This document shows positions 12,939 through 14,776 of a stretch of 14,776 nt of DNA, piece after piece. Under the pieces are notes generated by a model. The model was not told the origin of the DNA. It saw only the letters and a list, made by a program, of their open reading frames with translations, and ran no database searches. Origin of the DNA: JAADDG01 sp964450755 (lineage in GTDB: Bacteria > Campylobacterota > Campylobacteria > Campylobacterales > JAADDG01); contig CAYVDJ010000062.1 of NCBI GenBank assembly GCA_964450755.1, positions 1 to 14,776 on the forward strand. The letters run 5' to 3'. The translations under genes and the position numbers were made by a program. The number at the start of each line of letters is the position of its first letter. Positions within the stretch are counted from its first letter, which is position 1.

Positions 12939-13910
12939 ATGAAAAAGGTTACTGCTGTTTTTTTTGCAACCCTCATCATCAGCGCAATAGGGCTTAACGC
13001 AGAAACAAAATATCAGGTTACTCCTTATGTCGGTTACAATTTTAACGATAGTGATTCGGAATTAAAAGATCATTTGGGAGTAGGTATCAGTCTGGATACC
13101 TTTTTGAATGAGCGGTACGGTATCCGTCTGGGATTTGAAAACTGGATCAATGCAAAATATAAAGGATATCCAACTTCTACGGGTATGAAAGATACGGATG
13201 TTTACCGATATTATGTAAACGGTGTGGTCAATGCAAGTGATGCTTTCTTGACCTATTTTGATATGGCTCCCTATCTTTTTGGAGGTATAGGATATGAAGA
13301 TGTCGATAAAGCGTGTATAGGGGAAGAGTCTCAGGGATTTACAAATGTGGGACTTGGTATAAGATTTCCGGTAAACGAGGATATAAGTATCGTTTCGGAA
13401 GCAAAAGCCATACAAAAATGGAAAAGCAAAGATGTCGATGTAGTAGGTAATATAGGGGTTGGCTATTCGTTTGGACAATACAGCGCAAAACCTGTTGTTT
13501 CATCTGCGCCAAAAGTAACGGTGGAACCTGAACAAAAAAAGGAGGAGAGGATCATCATATACAATCAGTTTCCGGATTCCTATCCAAATCCTGCTACGGT
13601 TCAGAGTCAAGGTGAGTGTCCTTACGGCAAAAATATTCCAAAAGCAAAAAATATCTGTGATAACAGAAATTATATTCAGGTAGCTGCAAAGATAAAATGT
13701 CTGCCTGACGAACAGTACAATAACAGACGGTTTTTGAACAAAATCAGACAAAACGGCTATCACTACATTATTTACAATACAACAAACAGAAACGGAACCA
13801 AAGTTTCCAAAGTATTGATAGGACCTTTTAGATGTTTTGCTGATGCAAAGAGCAACTTATGCAAAGTAAAAAGAACTATTGCACGAGATGCTTTCGTATA
13901 TAGAAAATAA
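12939..13910 (+). CDS. Outer-membrane beta-barrel protein with C-terminal SPOR domain
   Basis: A 323-residue exported protein. A signal peptide covers about 1-21, with a cut after Asn-Ala. Residues ~22-181 alternate polar and hydrophobic strands (QVTPYVGYNF, GVGISLD, GIRLGFENW, NVGLGIRF, NIGVGYSFG) as in small eight-stranded OmpA/opacity-type barrels. A Pro/charged linker (~182-242) follows. Residues ~243-323 look like a SPOR domain (YIQVAAKIK at the start, KVLIGPFRCFADAKSNL near the end), which binds glycan strands stripped of stem peptides, usually at the division septum. Cysteines at 126, 227, 240, 254, 299 and 308 suggest disulfides. A SPOR module takes the place of the OmpA-like domain that normally anchors such barrels to the wall. 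It is first in a two-gene unit with the YfaZ-like gene 16 bases downstream. The barrel is inferred from pattern; SPOR is fairly convincing. Confidence 0.75.
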   Translation: MKKVTAVFFATLIISAIGLNAETKYQVTPYVGYNFNDSDSELKDHLGVGISLDTFLNERYGIRLGFENWINAKYKGYPTSTGMKDTDVYRYYVNGVVNASDAFLTYFDMAPYLFGGIGYEDVDKACIGEESQGFTNVGLGIRFPVNEDISIVSEAKAIQKWKSKDVDVVGNIGVGYSFGQYSAKPVVSSAPKVTVEPEQKKEERIIIYNQFPDSYPNPATVQSQGECPYGKNIPKAKNICDNRNYIQVAAKIKCLPDEQYNNRRFLNKIRQNGYHYIIYNTTNRNGTKVSKVLIGPFRCFADAKSNLCKVKRTIARDAFVYRK

Positions 13911-13926
13911 ATTTTAGGAGTGTGTT

Positions 13927-14529
13927 ATGATGAAAAAATTTTTGGGAGCGATAGCTCTATGCAGTTATTTAATGGCACAAAACGGCAGTCTTGCTCTTTA
14001 TGTAAACAATGAAGATGTCGAAGGAAGATTTGATCTCTTTTTACACAGTAAATCCAGTGAAATAAATTTTGAAACAGATTACTATCTGACAGGTAATATT
14101 CTAAAGATGGATGAGGGATTTATCGAAGGAGATGATGCAACAGTTTACGGAATAGGAGTCTATATAAGAAACGGTGTTATCGGTACGGAAGGTCTTCAAA
14201 TGGCATTTGGACTAAGAGGAGAATTTTCAGATATCGGTAAAGACAAACTTGTGGCAATACCTATAACAGTTGCTTTGTCATACAATCTTCCGATAGAGTA
14301 TTATAATTACACAACACCTACAACATTTAATGCAGAAGTTTTATATGCTCCTTCCCCTTTGGCTTTCAGTGACAGTAACGAATATCTTGAATACAGAGCT
14401 TATATTGAGATAGAAATGATCAATCATATAGATGTAACATTTGGATACAGATCTATTGATGTGGATATGGATAATGTAGATACAAAATCAAGAGGAGCTG
14501 TTTACGGCGGTTTAAAATTCTTCTTTTAA
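13927..14529 (+). CDS. YfaZ-like outer-membrane protein
   Basis: A 200-residue exported protein with a signal peptide (about 1-17, cut after Leu-Met-Ala) and a C-terminal strand ending in aromatic residues (GGLKFFF), typical of barrels assembled by the BAM complex. Near the mature N-terminus SLALYVNNEDVEG resembles the start of YfaZ-family proteins, and the alternating strands (YGIGVYIRNGVIG, LQMAFGLRGEF, DVTFGYRSIDV) fit a small barrel. YfaZ has no established function. The start at 13927 has AGGAG (13916-13920) six bases upstream; a second ATG follows directly. It sits 16 bases after the barrel-SPOR gene, so the pair is likely co-transcribed. Barrel nature is fairly sure; the family name is from motif recall. 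Confidence 0.72.
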   Translation: MMKKFLGAIALCSYLMAQNGSLALYVNNEDVEGRFDLFLHSKSSEINFETDYYLTGNILKMDEGFIEGDDATVYGIGVYIRNGVIGTEGLQMAFGLRGEFSDIGKDKLVAIPITVALSYNLPIEYYNYTTPTTFNAEVLYAPSPLAFSDSNEYLEYRAYIEIEMINHIDVTFGYRSIDVDMDNVDTKSRGAVYGGLKFFF

Positions 14530-14570
14530 TTTATTAACTGACCTTACACACTATATCGTATCCATAGTAA

Positions 14571-14700
14571 AGAGAGAAAGTATCTAATGCAAGGCGGTTG
14601 TTTTTTAGCATAGCCAAAGCTATGGTGAAAGACAAAGTTCTTAATCATAGAGAGACAGTGAAACTGTTTCTCTTTATCAAAATTTTTATACTTTTCTCTT
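14571..14700 (+). other. Candidate folded element: two hairpins inside an outer stem
   Basis: Downstream of the YfaZ-like gene, 14598-14614 pairs with 14619-14635 (17 positions, one mismatch, two T-G wobbles, CAAA loop). A second hairpin is at 14649-14673. AGAGAAAGTAT (14573-14583) can pair with ATACTTTTCTCT (14688-14699, one bulge) to enclose both, giving a three-way junction. All three wobble pairs are allowed only in plus-strand RNA. It could be a 3' untranslated structure, a small RNA or an interspersed repeat. The outer stem is low in complexity and may be chance. Confidence 0.35.
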
Positions 14701-14776
14701 TTTTTTTACCTATTTGAATTAAAAAATCTTTTTTAAGGTCGATCTTAGATATAAGACCGTAAATAAACGGTCTAGT
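14645..14776 (-). CDS. Possible C-terminal end of an unidentified gene entering from the right edge
   Basis: The minus-strand frame starting at the last base is open for 43 codons and ends at TGA (14645-14647). It reads in part RPFIYGLISKIDLKKDFLIQ and then a lysine-rich tail. I do not recognise it. An open frame of this length is not significant in AT-rich DNA, and it overlaps the hairpin at 14649-14673, so it may be spurious. Confidence 0.22.
   Translation of the reverse strand, partial: TRPFIYGLISKIDLKKDFLIQIGKKKEKSIKILIKRNSFTVSL
14649..14673 (+). terminator. Possible terminator of the outer-membrane protein operon
   Basis: AGAGAGACAGT and ACTGTTTCTCT form an 11-pair stem with one G-U pair and a three-base GAA loop. 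A T-rich but interrupted tract follows (ending in TTTTT at 14683-14687). It lies 119 bases after the YfaZ-like stop, rather far for a simple terminator. Confidence 0.35.
14754..14773. repeat. Perfect 7-base inverted repeat at the right edge
   Basis: AGACCGT (14754-14760) and ACGGTCT (14767-14773) flank a six-base AAATAA spacer. The window ends three bases later, so whether a T-tract follows or the element continues cannot be seen. It could be a terminator stem or part of a coding end. Confidence 0.45.

Noticed and set aside
13062..13763. Minus-strand ORFs of 138 and 87 codons opposite the barrel-SPOR gene
   Set aside because: The plus-strand gene has promoter, ribosome site, signal peptide and domain structure; the antisense frames show none of these.
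1..14776. Very frequent AAAGAG/CTCTTT words across the window, possibly a motif
   Set aside because: They fall mainly in frame as Lys-Glu (AAA GAG) or Lys-Arg codons on the coding strand, so they reflect codon preference rather than a DNA signal.

Overview
The window looks like a stretch of core chromosome from a member of the Campylobacterota (Epsilonproteobacteria). The DNA is visibly AT-rich, arginine is coded almost entirely by AGA, genes are tightly packed with many short overlaps, and -10 boxes are strong with little recognisable -35. Two gene orders support this. dnaG next to a TPR-protein/rnhA/rnc/aroC run, and gap-pgk-tpiA-fabI beside nadD-rsfS, are both arrangements I recall from Campylobacter jejuni and relatives (from memory, not searched). 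The genus cannot be fixed from the sequence alone.

Layout, left to right. (1) Positions 1-484 hold the 3' part of a PD-(D/E)XK nuclease-domain protein that enters from the left edge. (2) Positions 510-3822 form a leftward unit: dnaG (primase), a PP-loop tRNA-thiolation-type enzyme with a C-terminal RNA-binding domain, tRNA-Ala(GGC) with its own promoter, and a comF-type phosphoribosyltransferase starting only 12 bases after the tRNA. (3) Positions 3881-7078 form a rightward operon with coupled genes: a membrane-anchored TPR/zinc-ribbon protein, RNase HI (rnhA), RNase III (rnc) and chorismate synthase (aroC). (4) Positions 7080-11870 form a leftward operon: gap, pgk, tpiA, fabI and an orphan DppB-type ABC permease. 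(5) Diverging from it is nadD-rsfS (11971-12839). (6) An extended -10 promoter then drives two outer-membrane proteins: a small beta-barrel fused to a SPOR peptidoglycan-binding domain (12939-13910) and a YfaZ-like barrel (13927-14529). (7) The last 247 bases have no confident gene but contain several hairpins that may form one folded element.

Most genes are housekeeping: replication priming, RNA processing, tRNA maturation, triose-phosphate metabolism, NAD synthesis, ribosome silencing, fatty-acid elongation and the shikimate pathway. I do not see a clear new multi-gene system such as a defence island or CRISPR array. The items most worth a second look are the barrel-SPOR protein, the three-cysteine PP-loop/NFACT-R enzyme, the structured region at the right end, the lone ABC permease, the tRNA inside the comF operon, the overlapping and near-leaderless dnaG promoters, and a pair of competing hairpins inside tpiA.
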